From NCBI RefSeq assembly GCF_001662485.1, contig NZ_JMTM01000065.1, positions 124,001 through 188,000 on the forward strand: 64,000 bases of DNA, given 5' to 3'. Numbering within the stretch: the first letter of the stretch is position 1; each line of letters starts with the position of its first letter. The notes under the pieces are model-generated. The model ran no database searches and had not been told where the DNA came from. It saw nothing but the letters and a program-made list of their open reading frames with translations. The stretch comes from Flavobacterium succinicans (GTDB lineage: Bacteria; Bacteroidota; Bacteroidia; Flavobacteriales; Flavobacteriaceae). This document shows, one piece after another, positions 7,985 through 17,340 of the stretch. The translations under genes and the position numbers were made by a program.

Positions 7985-9095
7985 ATTTCAAAAACTCCCT
8001 AAAATTATCTGCAGTAATAATCTCAAAACTTCCTTTATAGTTGTCCGAAAAAGTTTTGGGCAATTTCACTTTTTTGGCTTTCCATTTGAATTCATAGGCA
8101 TTCACATCATCAGCAACCGTTTCGACATAATCAATTTCTTGCTGTTGTGTGGTTCGCCAGAAATAAGGTTTCGCTATACTGTTTTGGTAACTCAATACTT
8201 TCATACGTTCTGAAATAAGGAAATTTTCCCAAAGCGCACCTTTATCTTGTCGGAATTCCAAAAAATTAAAATTTCCTATCAGCATATTCCGAACACCATT
8301 GTCGTAGAAATAGATTTTTCGATTGGCTTTTATTTCATTTCGAACATTTCGGCTGAAACTATTTAATTTAAAAATCACAAAACTCTTTTCAAGCAAATCG
8401 ATATAACTGCTTACCGTATTTTTATCAACACCAACTAACTGGGCAAGTTCATTATAACTCACTTCATTCCCAATTTGAAGCGCCAAAGCTTGAAGAATCT
8501 TCTCTAACACCTCTGATTTTCGAATGCCTGTCAAAGCCAAAATATCTTTGTACAAATAACTTGAAACCAAGTTCTTTAGAATTTCATATTCGTTTCCAAA
8601 ATTATTAATTACGTCTGGATACATACCATATAACAATCGGAGTTCGAGTTGTTGTTTTGCTTTAATATAGCCCACATTATTCTCGAATTCGGCCCAAGAA
8701 ATTGGAAACATTTGAAACTCAAATTTCCTGCCTGTAAGCGGTTCTTGAGTCAAATTATGAATATCCAACGCTGAAGAACCACTCACTATAACTTGAACAT
8801 CCTTGATTTGATCTACAATAATTTTTAGTTTCAAACCAATATTCGGAATGCGTTGTACTTCATCGATAAAAACATATTTGTAGTCACCAATAATACTTTT
8901 TAGTGTTTCGGTATTGGCATTTGCCAAAGTATCCATTATCACCGAGTCGTCTCCGTCCAAAAACAAATACGAAACACCTTTTAGCAACTCATTAATTAAG
9001 GTAGTTTTTCCCACTTGCCTTGGTCCAACAAGAACAATAGCTTTTCCTTTATTGAGCCGATTTCTTATTATCTCTATTAAACTCCTAGTTATCAT
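7983..9095 (-). CDS. ATP-binding protein with DUF4143 domain
   Basis: AAA-type ATPase of the common AAA_14 + DUF4143 family. Walker A is GPRQVGKTT (about residues 25-33), Walker B YVFIDEVQR, sensor IVSGSSALD; the DUF4143 half carries FYDNGVRN and a final nuclease-like segment EIDYVE with EFKWK. I start at MITRSLIEII; the open frame six codons further up falls inside the -7 box. About 370 residues, normal. The cellular role of this family is not known; many are strain-specific and may be linked to defence or toxin-antitoxin function. Confidence 0.85.
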   Translation of the reverse strand: MITRSLIEIIRNRLNKGKAIVLVGPRQVGKTTLINELLKGVSYLFLDGDDSVIMDTLANANTETLKSIIGDYKYVFIDEVQRIPNIGLKLKIIVDQIKDVQVIVSGSSALDIHNLTQEPLTGRKFEFQMFPISWAEFENNVGYIKAKQQLELRLLYGMYPDVINNFGNEYEILKNLVSSYLYKDILALTGIRKSEVLEKILQALALQIGNEVSYNELAQLVGVDKNTVSSYIDLLEKSFVIFKLNSFSRNVRNEIKANRKIYFYDNGVRNMLIGNFNFLEFRQDKGALWENFLISERMKVLSYQNSIAKPYFWRTTQQQEIDYVETVADDVNAYEFKWKAKKVKLPKTFSDNYKGSFEIITADNFREFLK

Positions 9096-9110
9096 AACAT
9101 TAATTTTAAT

Positions 9111-9181
9111 CAAATGTAATAAAATAATTAATTATTCACCAATTATTATGTTATTTAGTGAATATACTCACCAATTATTAT
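9111..9181 (-). promoter_or_regulatory. Promoter with repeated operator-like sites for the DUF4143 ATPase
   Basis: On the minus strand the -7 box TACATTTG is at 9118-9111 and a TTG lies 21 bases upstream. The 14-base word TCACCAATTATTAT (plus strand) occurs twice, at 9136-9149 and 9168-9181, and an inverted GTGA/TCAC pair lies at 9158-9171. The repeated site spans the -33 region, so a repressor could act here. Confidence 0.5.
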
Positions 9182-9540
9182 CTTTTAAAAATAAATAATT
9201 GCAACATCAACCCAAAAATCGGCAAAACAAAATAAAACTCCAGAATAATTGAAAAGCACAAGTTAAGAATCAAAACAAAGTGATAATGAAAATTTCGTTT
9301 TTTTTATTTTCTAAAATATTTATTATTTTTTTGTAACAATTAATAAGTGTTTCCGTATAATTAGAGATTTTATACCATAACGATATTCTAAAATAACACA
9401 GGGCTGTTGTAACTTCAAAAAGGGATTTCAATTTTCTTATATAATTTGAATTCAGAAACTAAAAAAGGAAATTACAGTATTTTTCTATAGTCATTATCTA
9501 CAAAAATCAAACATAGTAATAATCAAAAAAATATTTCATA
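9182..9540. other. Non-coding AT-rich gap before the flotillin-like gene
   Basis: About 360 bases of very AT-rich sequence between divergent genes. I find no open frame with coding character, no clear TAnnTTTG box at a good distance and no RNA structure. The promoter of the gene at 9541 must lie here. Confidence 0.5.
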
Positions 9541-11448
9541 ATGACTGCAATTCTAGATTTTTGGTGGGTATTTTTACTAGTATTATCCATCGTTCTTTAC
9601 AAATTTGTTTTAAGAGTTTTCTTTGGAATGGTAATCGTTCCCGAGGACAAAATTGGATTAGTAACCAAAAAATTCGTGCTCTTTGGTGCGGACAAATCAT
9701 TGCCTGACGGAAGAATTATAGCCACGAAAGGCGAAGCAGGGTTTCAAGCACAAACGCTCGCTCCAGGTTTGTATTGGGGAATGTGGATTTGGCAATTTTC
9801 AGTAGATATGACTCCATTTACTATCATCCCTGAAGGAAAAATTGGATTAGTGTTGAGTAAAGATGGTAAAGAAATCCCAACGGGACGCATCCTTGCAAGA
9901 AAAGTAGATAGCGACAACTTTCAAGACGCTACTGCTTTCTTAACTAATGGTGGACAAAAAGGAAGACAATCCGCTTTTATAACTACTGGATCTTATCGTA
10001 TCAATACCTTTTTGTTCGAAATTGTAATTGCCGAACAAATAAAGATTTTTGAAAACATGGTTGGAATTGTAACCGCCTTAGATGGTGATCCAATTCCACA
10101 AGGACAAATTGCAGGTAAATATGTAGATGGTCACAATAATTTTCAAGATTTTGACTATTTCTTAGAGCAAGGTGGAAATCGTGGTTTGCAACCTCAAGTA
10201 ATGCTGGCAGGTTCTTACTACATCAATACTTGGGCGATTCAAATAGAACAAAACCCAATGACAGATGTGCCAATTGGTTATGTTGGAGTAGTGATTTCCT
10301 ATATCGGTGAAGACGGAAAAGATGTTACAGGTGACACCTTCAAACACGGTAATATTGTGTCAAAAGGGCAACGTGGTGTTTGGATGGAACCGTTTGGTCC
10401 AGGTAAATATGCTTTGAATAAATACACAACAAAACTTGAGCCTGTTCCAACAACAAACCTAGTCTTAAACTGGGCAAATGCTAGAAGTGAATCCCACGAC
10501 CTTGACAAGAATCTATCAACAATTACCGTTCGTTCAAAAGATGGTTTCCCTTTTAATTTGGATGTAGCACAAATTATTCACGTTCCCGCGAACGAAGCAC
10601 CAAAAGTTATTGCACGTTTTGGTAGTATGACCAACTTAGTATCACAAGTTTTGGAACCAACTATCGGTAACTATTTTAGAAACTCAGCACAAGATAGCGA
10701 TGTAATTTCATTCTTAAGTACTCGTAAAGAGCGTCAAGAATCAGCTAAAAACCATATCAAAGCAGTATTGGATGAATACAACGTAAATGCAGTTGATACC
10801 TTAATTGGGGATATCGTTCCTCCAGATTCTTTAATGAAAACATTGACCGACAGAAAAATTGCGGAAGAGGAACAAAAAACCTATCAAACCCAAAGAATGG
10901 CACAAGAACAACGTCAAGGTGTTGAAAAAGAAACTGCTATTGCTGATATGCAAAAAGAAATTGTAAAAGCTTCGCAAAGCGTTGAAATTGCTCAAAGAAC
11001 GGCTGATGCGACAGTAAAAAAAGCAGAAGGAGACGCTACAAGTTTGAAACTTAATGTAAATGCAGAAGCTGAGGCTACTAAAATGCGTGCCAATGCAGAA
11101 GCTGAAGCCACAAAAGCAAGAGCTGGTGCACAAGCAGAAGCTACAAGATTAAATGCAAGTGCTGAGGCTGAAAAAATTTCTAAAACTGGTTTAGCAGAAG
11201 CTGAAAAAATCAAGGCTATAGGTCAATCTACAGCTGAAGCGTATCAATTACAGGTATCAGCTATGGGCGGTGATAACTTTACTAAATATAAAATTACAGA
11301 AGAAATTGGAAAAGGAAATATCAAAGTAATTCCTGATGTCTTAATTTCAGGAACAAATGGTTCTGAAGGCGGAATCAGCGGCTTACTAGGTATGAAACTA
11401 ATGGAAATGATGGATGCCAAAACCGACAAACCAGCTCCTAAAAAGTAA
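9541..11448 (+). CDS. Flotillin-like SPFH-domain protein
   Basis: A 635-residue protein: one N-terminal membrane helix (about residues 8-30), a long region with repeated units of the type PEDKIGLV.KK and DGRIIA.K (seen three to four times in residues 35-260), an SPFH domain, and a long coiled coil from about 430 to 580. The coil is built of Ala/Glu/Lys words such as AEAEATK repeated many times, as in flotillins and YqiK. Flotillins scaffold membrane microdomains. It is a single gene with its own terminator. The unusually long repeat-bearing N-terminal part is noteworthy. Confidence 0.85.
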   Translation: MTAILDFWWVFLLVLSIVLYKFVLRVFFGMVIVPEDKIGLVTKKFVLFGADKSLPDGRIIATKGEAGFQAQTLAPGLYWGMWIWQFSVDMTPFTIIPEGKIGLVLSKDGKEIPTGRILARKVDSDNFQDATAFLTNGGQKGRQSAFITTGSYRINTFLFEIVIAEQIKIFENMVGIVTALDGDPIPQGQIAGKYVDGHNNFQDFDYFLEQGGNRGLQPQVMLAGSYYINTWAIQIEQNPMTDVPIGYVGVVISYIGEDGKDVTGDTFKHGNIVSKGQRGVWMEPFGPGKYALNKYTTKLEPVPTTNLVLNWANARSESHDLDKNLSTITVRSKDGFPFNLDVAQIIHVPANEAPKVIARFGSMTNLVSQVLEPTIGNYFRNSAQDSDVISFLSTRKERQESAKNHIKAVLDEYNVNAVDTLIGDIVPPDSLMKTLTDRKIAEEEQKTYQTQRMAQEQRQGVEKETAIADMQKEIVKASQSVEIAQRTADATVKKAEGDATSLKLNVNAEAEATKMRANAEAEATKARAGAQAEATRLNASAEAEKISKTGLAEAEKIKAIGQSTAEAYQLQVSAMGGDNFTKYKITEEIGKGNIKVIPDVLISGTNGSEGGISGLLGMKLMEMMDAKTDKPAPKK

Positions 11449-11502
11449 TTATTAATCGCTAAATTTTAGTCATAAAACTTCATTGTTTTGAAGCTCTATC
11501 TT

Positions 11503-11530
11503 AAAATCCGAAGCCATGCTTCGGATTTTT
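11503..11530 (+). terminator. Terminator after the flotillin-like gene
   Basis: A perfect 12-base stem (AAAATCCGAAGC with its complement) and a three-base loop, followed by a T run. It lies 55 bases after the stop codon. Confidence 0.9.
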
Positions 11531-11790
11531 TATTTACCAAAAAAATAAGGCAGCTTTATTGTAACCTAAAAAAAAAAAAAACACTTCTTTTTGCCAATAT
11601 AATAGGTTCTCCGATCTTTATTAAGGATGATTAGAGGTGTAAAGATGTTTGCTTATCGTTTAAATTCCCTCCTTCTTTGGATTCTAAATTATAACGTCAA
11701 ATGGATTTTGATACCCCTAACTTGTTAATGAACTGATAAATGGTTTTAATTTACCCACTAAACATTGAAACATTATACAAGTAAATAACT

Positions 11791-11985
11791 TTACAGGTCT
11801 ATTATTTTATTGCTAAAAATGTGTTCTGCATGATACCCATAAATCTCTAACCCTTTGTTTTCTTGATAATATTGCAATGCTTTATTATATTATTTTTTTG
11901 ATTTAACCTCGTAAATACATCCAGTCTACGTTGTTATGGCTACAAAATAGGCTTCATCAGTATTGCTTTATACTTTGTTGCCGTT
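11791..11985 (-). pseudogene. Decayed gene remnant of unknown function
   Basis: Read on the minus strand in one frame, the stretch gives coherent protein-like sequence: TDEAYFVAITT, stop, TGCIYEVKSKK, stop, then YNKALQYYQENKGLEIYGYH and AEHIFSNKIIDL with a final stop. Codon use and residue pattern look genuine, but at least three in-frame stop codons break it. I do not recognise the family. The rest of the 780-base gap around it, apart from two terminator hairpins, shows nothing I can name. Confidence 0.5.
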
Positions 11986-12003
11986 TTTGTTTTAAAATTA
12001 AAC

Positions 12004-12040
12004 AAAAAAGTTGTAGCCTTTTTACAACTACAACTTTTTT
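12004..12040. terminator. Bidirectional terminator hairpin
   Basis: A perfect 13-base stem, AAAAAAGTTGTAG with its complement, around an 11-base loop. A run on one side and T run on the other let it work in both directions. It is about 190 bases past the amidohydrolase stop and marks the left end of the accessory locus. Confidence 0.75.
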
Positions 12041-12234
12041 ACTTTAAATTTCTGCTCACTGTTGTGTGCACAGACAAATGCCTGTGCTAACCTTTAGATT
12101 GAAGACAAAACTGCGCCATCGGGTTGTATTTTTTTTGTAATTGACAACATTTGAGCGCAAAATGAGGCCTTTTGGTACTCTGAAATACCTCTCTAGTGTT
12201 TATCTAAAATACAAGATTTATCTCAAATCCAATT

Positions 12235-14457
12235 TTATCCATTCTTGTATTGAACTCCGCCTACCCACGTTTCTAGTACCTTGATATTTCTCATGTTTAG
12301 GTAGGCTTTCTCTGGCGTATCCATGAGCATAGGGTTTTTTTCCAAAATAATGAAATCGGCAAGTTTTCCAGGCAACAAAGACCCTACCAAATGGTCTGCT
12401 TGGCACTGCCATGCTGCATCAAGTGTTACTGCTTTTAAAGCTTGCATTACAGTTATTCTTTCTGATTCATTCAAAACTGGAAGATCTTTAAAAACAGTGT
12501 TTGTTGGTTTGTCTCCACTCTTTTTTTTCAGGTTCGTATAGTAATCCTTTGCCTGTTCCGAGCCTTCCATAATTCGTGTAATTGCCTGTTCCATATATCT
12601 AAGCGGACCCAATGGCGTTACCGCATTGTCACTGTGCAGCGTAATTCGCAGTGAATGATCTAAGGCCGATTTGCACAAGTCAAGATGTTCAGCTGCTGAA
12701 TTGACTGTTTGCGATTTTGGGAAAATGTACTTATCGAATACATAGCCCCAGTACCCCACATGGCCAATTAAGAAACTTGGTTGAATCCCATATTCCTTCA
12801 TATCCTTCAAATTCTGCTCATTCAATAATGAACAATGTTCAATACGATTTCTCTTATTTTGGAATTCCTCCATCTCTTCCTTTGTTGGAGGTGTACCAAG
12901 TGATTCTTTGTATGCATTGATTGTGTAGTCTATCGCTTGATTCCCATTGGCGTGGATCAATATTGGCCAACCTTCTTTTACAATTGCCTTTACGAGACTA
13001 TTGTTATGATTTATTCCATCATTGAGAGTATCAACAGAAAGAGGGTCAAGCTTAGCCTGCGTTTGAAAATTATATATTCCTTTTTCATTTGGATCAGGGA
13101 GAGAAGGACAAACGTAATTCAAACTTTGATATCCTGTAAGTCCTTGATTGGACCCATCCGAGGTGATTTTTATACTTCCCCAATATCCGTTTATTGTCTT
13201 CTCCGTAGGAGGTTGAAAAGAATCAAAATCTTCGAATTGTTTTTTTAGATCTTCATTTGCTTTTTCAAATTTATTTTCAATTCCATACGGAAGAGACATC
13301 CCAATGCGAATCCCATGGTTTATTGGAGTACCATCTTTAAAAAAATAGGCATTCGCCCAATCTTGTTGCATTCCCGCATCATACACCATGGTGACCCCCA
13401 ACTTTCTTGCAGATTTAATGTAATCATTAATTGAACCCTCTATACCATCCTTGAGATCTTTGAGTTGAGTTTTGCAAATTGCCCTCATTACGGGTGTCAT
13501 CTGAGCCATCTCTTGCAGGACACAATTTTCGTTTATCACATATTTTTCCTCAGTTGGGTATTTTTCTAAAAATCCTGGAGTAGGCTTCTCCTTCTCGAGA
13601 CTATAAGCAAGACTGAGCGCAATTTTGTTCACATAAGCGGTATGTCCGGATGCGCTCATCAACAATATCGGGGGTACTGCAAGGCTCGGTGTACTTCTTT
13701 CGAAGTCAAGGTCTACCTCTCTAAAAAAAGAAGAGTCAACGCAATTGTCAATTGTCCAATGTTTCTCTGGATAAACCTCATACATTAGTGAAGGGTCGAC
13801 ACCAAGGCCCAAGAGCCAATACGGACCGTTTTTTTTCTCTAAATAGCTAAGTTTATTATTTTTTTCCGCAATTTTTTTTGCATCGCCAATAACATCTTTT
13901 AATAAATTCTCTCGTGTATAATCTGGTTTGAGACATTGAGGATAATGAGGATCAGGATCAAGAGGATCAGATTGATTATCAAAAGGCGAGTAATTTTTCC
14001 AAATTTTGTCACCCCATTCTTTCGACAATGGAACAGGGTATTTTCCAAAATCGCCAGCAGCACTCGGTACAATGTGACAATGAGGCTCTATAAGTCCTGG
14101 GAGGATTGTTTTTCCATTTAAATCCTGTAGATCTATCTTTTCGTCATCAGCCTCTTTCTTAGCCTTTTCACTCGTTCCAAGCCATGTTATCATTCCGTTA
14201 TCTATTCTCATGGCCTCGTAATAGAAATCTGGATCTGTGACATCAACGATCTTTTCATTCTCATCTTTCCTTTGTACAGGATAAATGATGCCGTTGTAAA
14301 ATATCATTGACTTTGGTACCTCATTCTCTTGAACACTTTCAGCGCGTGCGTCTTTTGTTTCGTTGGAATTGGTAGTATTTAAGAGTAAATCAAAAGCTGG
14401 GTTGTAACAACCGCAGCCAATACAATCTTCATGGTTATGGTTATGCGTGTCTGACAT
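12235..14457 (-). CDS. Amidohydrolase (YtcJ-like, amidohydrolase 3 family)
   Basis: A 740-residue metal-dependent hydrolase. Visible: the HxH metal site in LPGLIEPHCHIVPS, a later metal histidine region ILIHANGNQAIDY, RIEHCSLL, and the aspartate region ITLHSDNAVTPLGPL, then the C-terminal composite domain with LPGKLADFIILEKNP. I start at MSDTHNHNHEDC because the frame upstream only offers a TTG. The N terminus, HNHNHEDC-x-GCGC, is a compact His/Cys metal-binding-like cluster not usual for the family. Substrate unknown. It stands alone downstream of a leader related to those of the tyrosinase and peptide operons, which places it in the same regulon. Confidence 0.85.
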   Translation of the reverse strand: MSDTHNHNHEDCIGCGCYNPAFDLLLNTTNSNETKDARAESVQENEVPKSMIFYNGIIYPVQRKDENEKIVDVTDPDFYYEAMRIDNGMITWLGTSEKAKKEADDEKIDLQDLNGKTILPGLIEPHCHIVPSAAGDFGKYPVPLSKEWGDKIWKNYSPFDNQSDPLDPDPHYPQCLKPDYTRENLLKDVIGDAKKIAEKNNKLSYLEKKNGPYWLLGLGVDPSLMYEVYPEKHWTIDNCVDSSFFREVDLDFERSTPSLAVPPILLMSASGHTAYVNKIALSLAYSLEKEKPTPGFLEKYPTEEKYVINENCVLQEMAQMTPVMRAICKTQLKDLKDGIEGSINDYIKSARKLGVTMVYDAGMQQDWANAYFFKDGTPINHGIRIGMSLPYGIENKFEKANEDLKKQFEDFDSFQPPTEKTINGYWGSIKITSDGSNQGLTGYQSLNYVCPSLPDPNEKGIYNFQTQAKLDPLSVDTLNDGINHNNSLVKAIVKEGWPILIHANGNQAIDYTINAYKESLGTPPTKEEMEEFQNKRNRIEHCSLLNEQNLKDMKEYGIQPSFLIGHVGYWGYVFDKYIFPKSQTVNSAAEHLDLCKSALDHSLRITLHSDNAVTPLGPLRYMEQAITRIMEGSEQAKDYYTNLKKKSGDKPTNTVFKDLPVLNESERITVMQALKAVTLDAAWQCQADHLVGSLLPGKLADFIILEKNPMLMDTPEKAYLNMRNIKVLETWVGGVQYKNG

Positions 14458-14541
14458 AATGAATAGTTTTAGTTTGTTATTATTCAAGAAAATGTAACTA
14501 ATATAAATTAACGCGAAAACAAATTCCGCCCCTGCAATTAA

Positions 14542-14584
14542 CCTTTACAGAAAGGGTCGTTTTTTTAAATGGGTTCTGTTCCAC
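14542..14584 (-). promoter_or_regulatory. Proximal leader box of the amidohydrolase gene
   Basis: On the plus strand a hairpin CCTTT-ACAG-AAAGG (14542-14555) is followed by a T run and GGGTTCTGTTCCAC. The tyrosinase and 219-residue-protein genes have, at the matching place, another hairpin with ACAG or ACCG loop, then T-rich sequence and GTGGTTTTCTGCTCCA. The stem sequence changes while pairing is kept. Confidence 0.5.
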
Positions 14585-14733
14585 TGTTAGATTTATCATT
14601 TCTGTCTAATACATCTTCAATAAATAACGTTTTATAAATCATGTAAACACATACAAGTTATTTTATTGAGAAAATTAATTAGAAACTAATGTTGAAAATA
14701 TATTTTGCTAGCTTTCATTTTATTTTCTAGCCT

Positions 14734-14780
14734 AAAATTAAAATAGAAGTCAAGCCTAAAATAAAAAAATGTCATGGAAC
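14734..14780 (-). promoter_or_regulatory. Distal upstream box of the amidohydrolase gene
   Basis: Contains AGTCAAGCCTAAAATAAAAA followed by ATGTCATGGAACAG. It matches, with changes, the distal boxes at 24268 and 27601 (AAGTCAAGAATAAAAAAATG then ACATGAAA). It lies about 280-320 bases before the start codon. On the minus strand it contains TTGACTT, so it could include the -33 element of a shared promoter type. Confidence 0.5.
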
Positions 14781-14784
14781 AGCT

Positions 14785-15203
14785 ATTTCAATACACGAGG
14801 TGAGCTTAAAATTATTACTCGGAGATATGTCTATCCTAAATAATTATAACAAAAGAATGGCTTGACTAAAATTTTAATGGTAAATCAGGAACACATTAGT
14901 CCGCAAAAAATTAAAATAAGTACATAACTTTACTTCTCAATAATTTTAAAAAACCCTTGCACGTGCAGGCTTCCCCTTTCTAGCACAAGACTCTAAAAGT
15001 TATGGTCTATCACACCGATGAAGTGTACTATTTCAATTCGCTTGTATAAGTAAAAACAATAATAAACTCAACAATTTGTCATTTTAACTATACATAAAAA
15101 AAAGTACTGGGACATTAATTTGTTAAACTGAAAAACGAGTTAGGATTGAATCATTACAATCTACCCAAACCCACTGCTTAAATTACTCCTACAAAACACA
15201 TGA
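14785..15203. other. Non-coding gap inside the accessory locus
   Basis: About 420 AT-rich bases between the upstream box of the amidohydrolase and the end of the adenylate-forming enzyme gene. It has one perfect 10-base palindrome, TGCACGTGCA at 14958-14967. I see no gene and no RNA. Confidence 0.4.
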
Positions 15204-16403
15204 TCAATTTCTTAAATCCACAAGCAATGGTGTTTTGGTAGTATTAGGATCAATATATAATTCATCTAAAGCAACTAATAACACCTCTACTTGCATAAAT
15301 TTTTCGTTATAATGAAACAATTGATGTAATCCTTCTGTAATTGTTTTTATAAGGTCGGGGTTTTGCTTATCAACGACTTCCTGAACAACAAGTAATCGAA
15401 TTACTTCTTGAAGCTTTTTGTTATAGGACAATTGCAATTGAAAGGCTTCTGCTTGTTGCGTAAAAAAGGCAATTTGATCCAAATTATAATGTTGTTCTCC
15501 AACAATAAATGATTTTGTTTCCCTAGATTTTAACTCTAAAAAAGAGTCTCCATCTATATCAACCCATCTACCTAAATCTCCGATAGCATATCGAAAAACG
15601 GGAAACCTTTTGCGAAAAGTATTGGTGACCGCGATAATCCCGTATCCATTAGCATCAGGATCAATAATCTCGACTACAACACCTTCGAGAACAGAGAACA
15701 AGGAAGGTCTTTTAGTAACATCCGACCAAGCCCAAATTCCAGTCTCGGCAGAACCGTACATAGAATAAACTTGTTCGTAGCCTAATGTTTTTTTTAGAAG
15801 CTTTTGCTGGCTTGGTCTTAAAAATTCACCCGCATAAAACAAATTTTTAACTTGAAGCTGTATCTTTTTTTCTTCTAAAAACTTGGCAAAACACAACAAT
15901 TTAGAAGGGGTTCCCAGAATAAAATTCGGATTGAAATAGTTAGTAGCTTGTAGCATATCATCATAACTTGCATGAGCACTTAATGACAATGTTGTTGCAT
16001 TACATTTCTCTAAAATATCATCCATAATAGCTGCGGTTCGATACATATCAGAATAGCCAAAAATATTTAGCGCAACTGTTTTAGAGGTAAAAAAATTATT
16101 TTTGACTAACTCTTTTGCCATCGCAATTCGCTGATCTTGATTTTCTTGAATATCTACTGGAAAAACCAAAGGCTCCTGAGTACTTCCGCCCGATCGTACC
16201 AAATATACTCCTGTATTTTGATCGTGAAGTTTAAATTTTGTTTTTAAAATTGACATTAATTCTTTTTTACTCAACATCGGCGCATCAGCAACACTATAAA
16301 TTTCTTTATATAATTCGTCATATAAAGAATTGTTTCGGACTACTTCAAAATAATCTGGCAACACTGAATCGTATTTTTTTGGAACTAAATCAACTACATG
16401 CAT
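15204..16403 (-). CDS. Adenylate-forming enzyme, PaaK / CoA-ligase-like
   Basis: A 399-residue protein of the phenylacetate-CoA ligase-like part of the adenylating superfamily, which activates carboxylic acids as acyl-AMP. Motifs: P-loop-like RSGGSTQEP (residues 70-78), the second core motif MYGSAETGIW (215-224), and the hinge motif RYAIGDLGRW (271-280). The C-terminal part is short but present. It is the last gene of a four-gene operon with an ATP-grasp-like protein and a glycosyltransferase, so it may load an acid onto a product of this locus. Substrate cannot be told. Confidence 0.8.
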   Translation of the reverse strand: MHVVDLVPKKYDSVLPDYFEVVRNNSLYDELYKEIYSVADAPMLSKKELMSILKTKFKLHDQNTGVYLVRSGGSTQEPLVFPVDIQENQDQRIAMAKELVKNNFFTSKTVALNIFGYSDMYRTAAIMDDILEKCNATTLSLSAHASYDDMLQATNYFNPNFILGTPSKLLCFAKFLEEKKIQLQVKNLFYAGEFLRPSQQKLLKKTLGYEQVYSMYGSAETGIWAWSDVTKRPSLFSVLEGVVVEIIDPDANGYGIIAVTNTFRKRFPVFRYAIGDLGRWVDIDGDSFLELKSRETKSFIVGEQHYNLDQIAFFTQQAEAFQLQLSYNKKLQEVIRLLVVQEVVDKQNPDLIKTITEGLHQLFHYNEKFMQVEVLLVALDELYIDPNTTKTPLLVDLRN

Positions 16404-16406
16404 AAT

Positions 16407-17330
16407 TTATCGTCTTATGAATTTTCTTCTTTTGAAATAGTAATAATTTTTAAGCAAAACCAAGGCATGATGAAATACAAATAACCCTTTTTGCTGCCAA
16501 GACGGCAATCGTTCCATCGCGTGTTCATACCATCGCTGCGACAACATTCCCATAAGATGTTGATCGTACCGATTGGAACTCCTTTGATAGCGCTTTATAG
16601 AAATAGGAATTTCTAAATCTCTCCAATTAGCATAACATGTTCGAGACAAGCTTCCTTCTACCTCTCTAACTTCAATGCAGGCTTTATTTAGCAATCCTAC
16701 ATGTATGGATTCTTTCATATTCTTCAAAACACGATACCAAAAATCAATGCCTTCATTTAATGAAACGCCAGCCTCATAACGAAGTTCATTTAGATATTTT
16801 CTCCGTATTACAACGTTGCTACCAACGCCCATAATAAAATCCGGTGAACTAACTGTATGTAATATGTTAGGTATTACAAATAAATGATTTGAAAGAAATT
16901 GCATTTCCTTTGCAAAGGATTTAATATTTGGCAAATAATAATTAGATGGATTCAATAAAATCCCTAGAATTACTACATCCAAATTTTCCTCTTCCATAAT
17001 AGAACCTACTTCCCTTATACAAGTGGGAGTATAACAATCGTCAGCATCTAAAAAACTTATAAGTTCACCTGTGGCTAGTTGAATCCCTATATTTCTAGCA
17101 TTTCCAGGGCCCGTGTTTTTATCTAATTCTATAATTTGAATCGCAGTTTGTAAAAACTGTGGCGCAAAAAACGACAAAGCTTCTTTCAAGTGAATGAGAC
17201 TTAGATCGTTACTGCAATCATCAACAACAATAATTTGAGATGGTTTTTTTTCCTGAAAGGCTAACGAACGAATAGTATCATAGATATACTTTTCTTTGTT
17301 GTAAAGAGGGATAATTACAGTATGTTTCAT
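16407..17330 (-). CDS. Family 2 glycosyltransferase (paralogue 1)
   Basis: A 307-residue GT-A enzyme. N-terminal signature TVIIPLYNKEKYI, nucleotide-binding VVDDCS (35-40), and metal-binding DADD (95-98) in ISFLDADDCY. No membrane helix, so cytosolic or peripheral. It is only three bases from the adenylate-forming gene and ten from the ATP-grasp gene, so it belongs to that operon. It closely resembles the gene at 19715-20653 along its whole length, including EVxGSLSR and the C-terminal LVGMLSxRWxxHAM pattern, so the two arose by duplication. Confidence 0.88.
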   Translation of the reverse strand: MKHTVIIPLYNKEKYIYDTIRSLAFQEKKPSQIIVVDDCSNDLSLIHLKEALSFFAPQFLQTAIQIIELDKNTGPGNARNIGIQLATGELISFLDADDCYTPTCIREVGSIMEEENLDVVILGILLNPSNYYLPNIKSFAKEMQFLSNHLFVIPNILHTVSSPDFIMGVGSNVVIRRKYLNELRYEAGVSLNEGIDFWYRVLKNMKESIHVGLLNKACIEVREVEGSLSRTCYANWRDLEIPISIKRYQRSSNRYDQHLMGMLSQRWYEHAMERLPSWQQKGLFVFHHALVLLKNYYYFKRRKFIRR

Positions 17331-17340
17331 AATTATACTA

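Noticed and set aside
10831..11213. Long open frames opposite the flotillin coiled coil
   Set aside because: They are shadows created by the repetitive Ala/Glu codons of the real gene on the plus strand.
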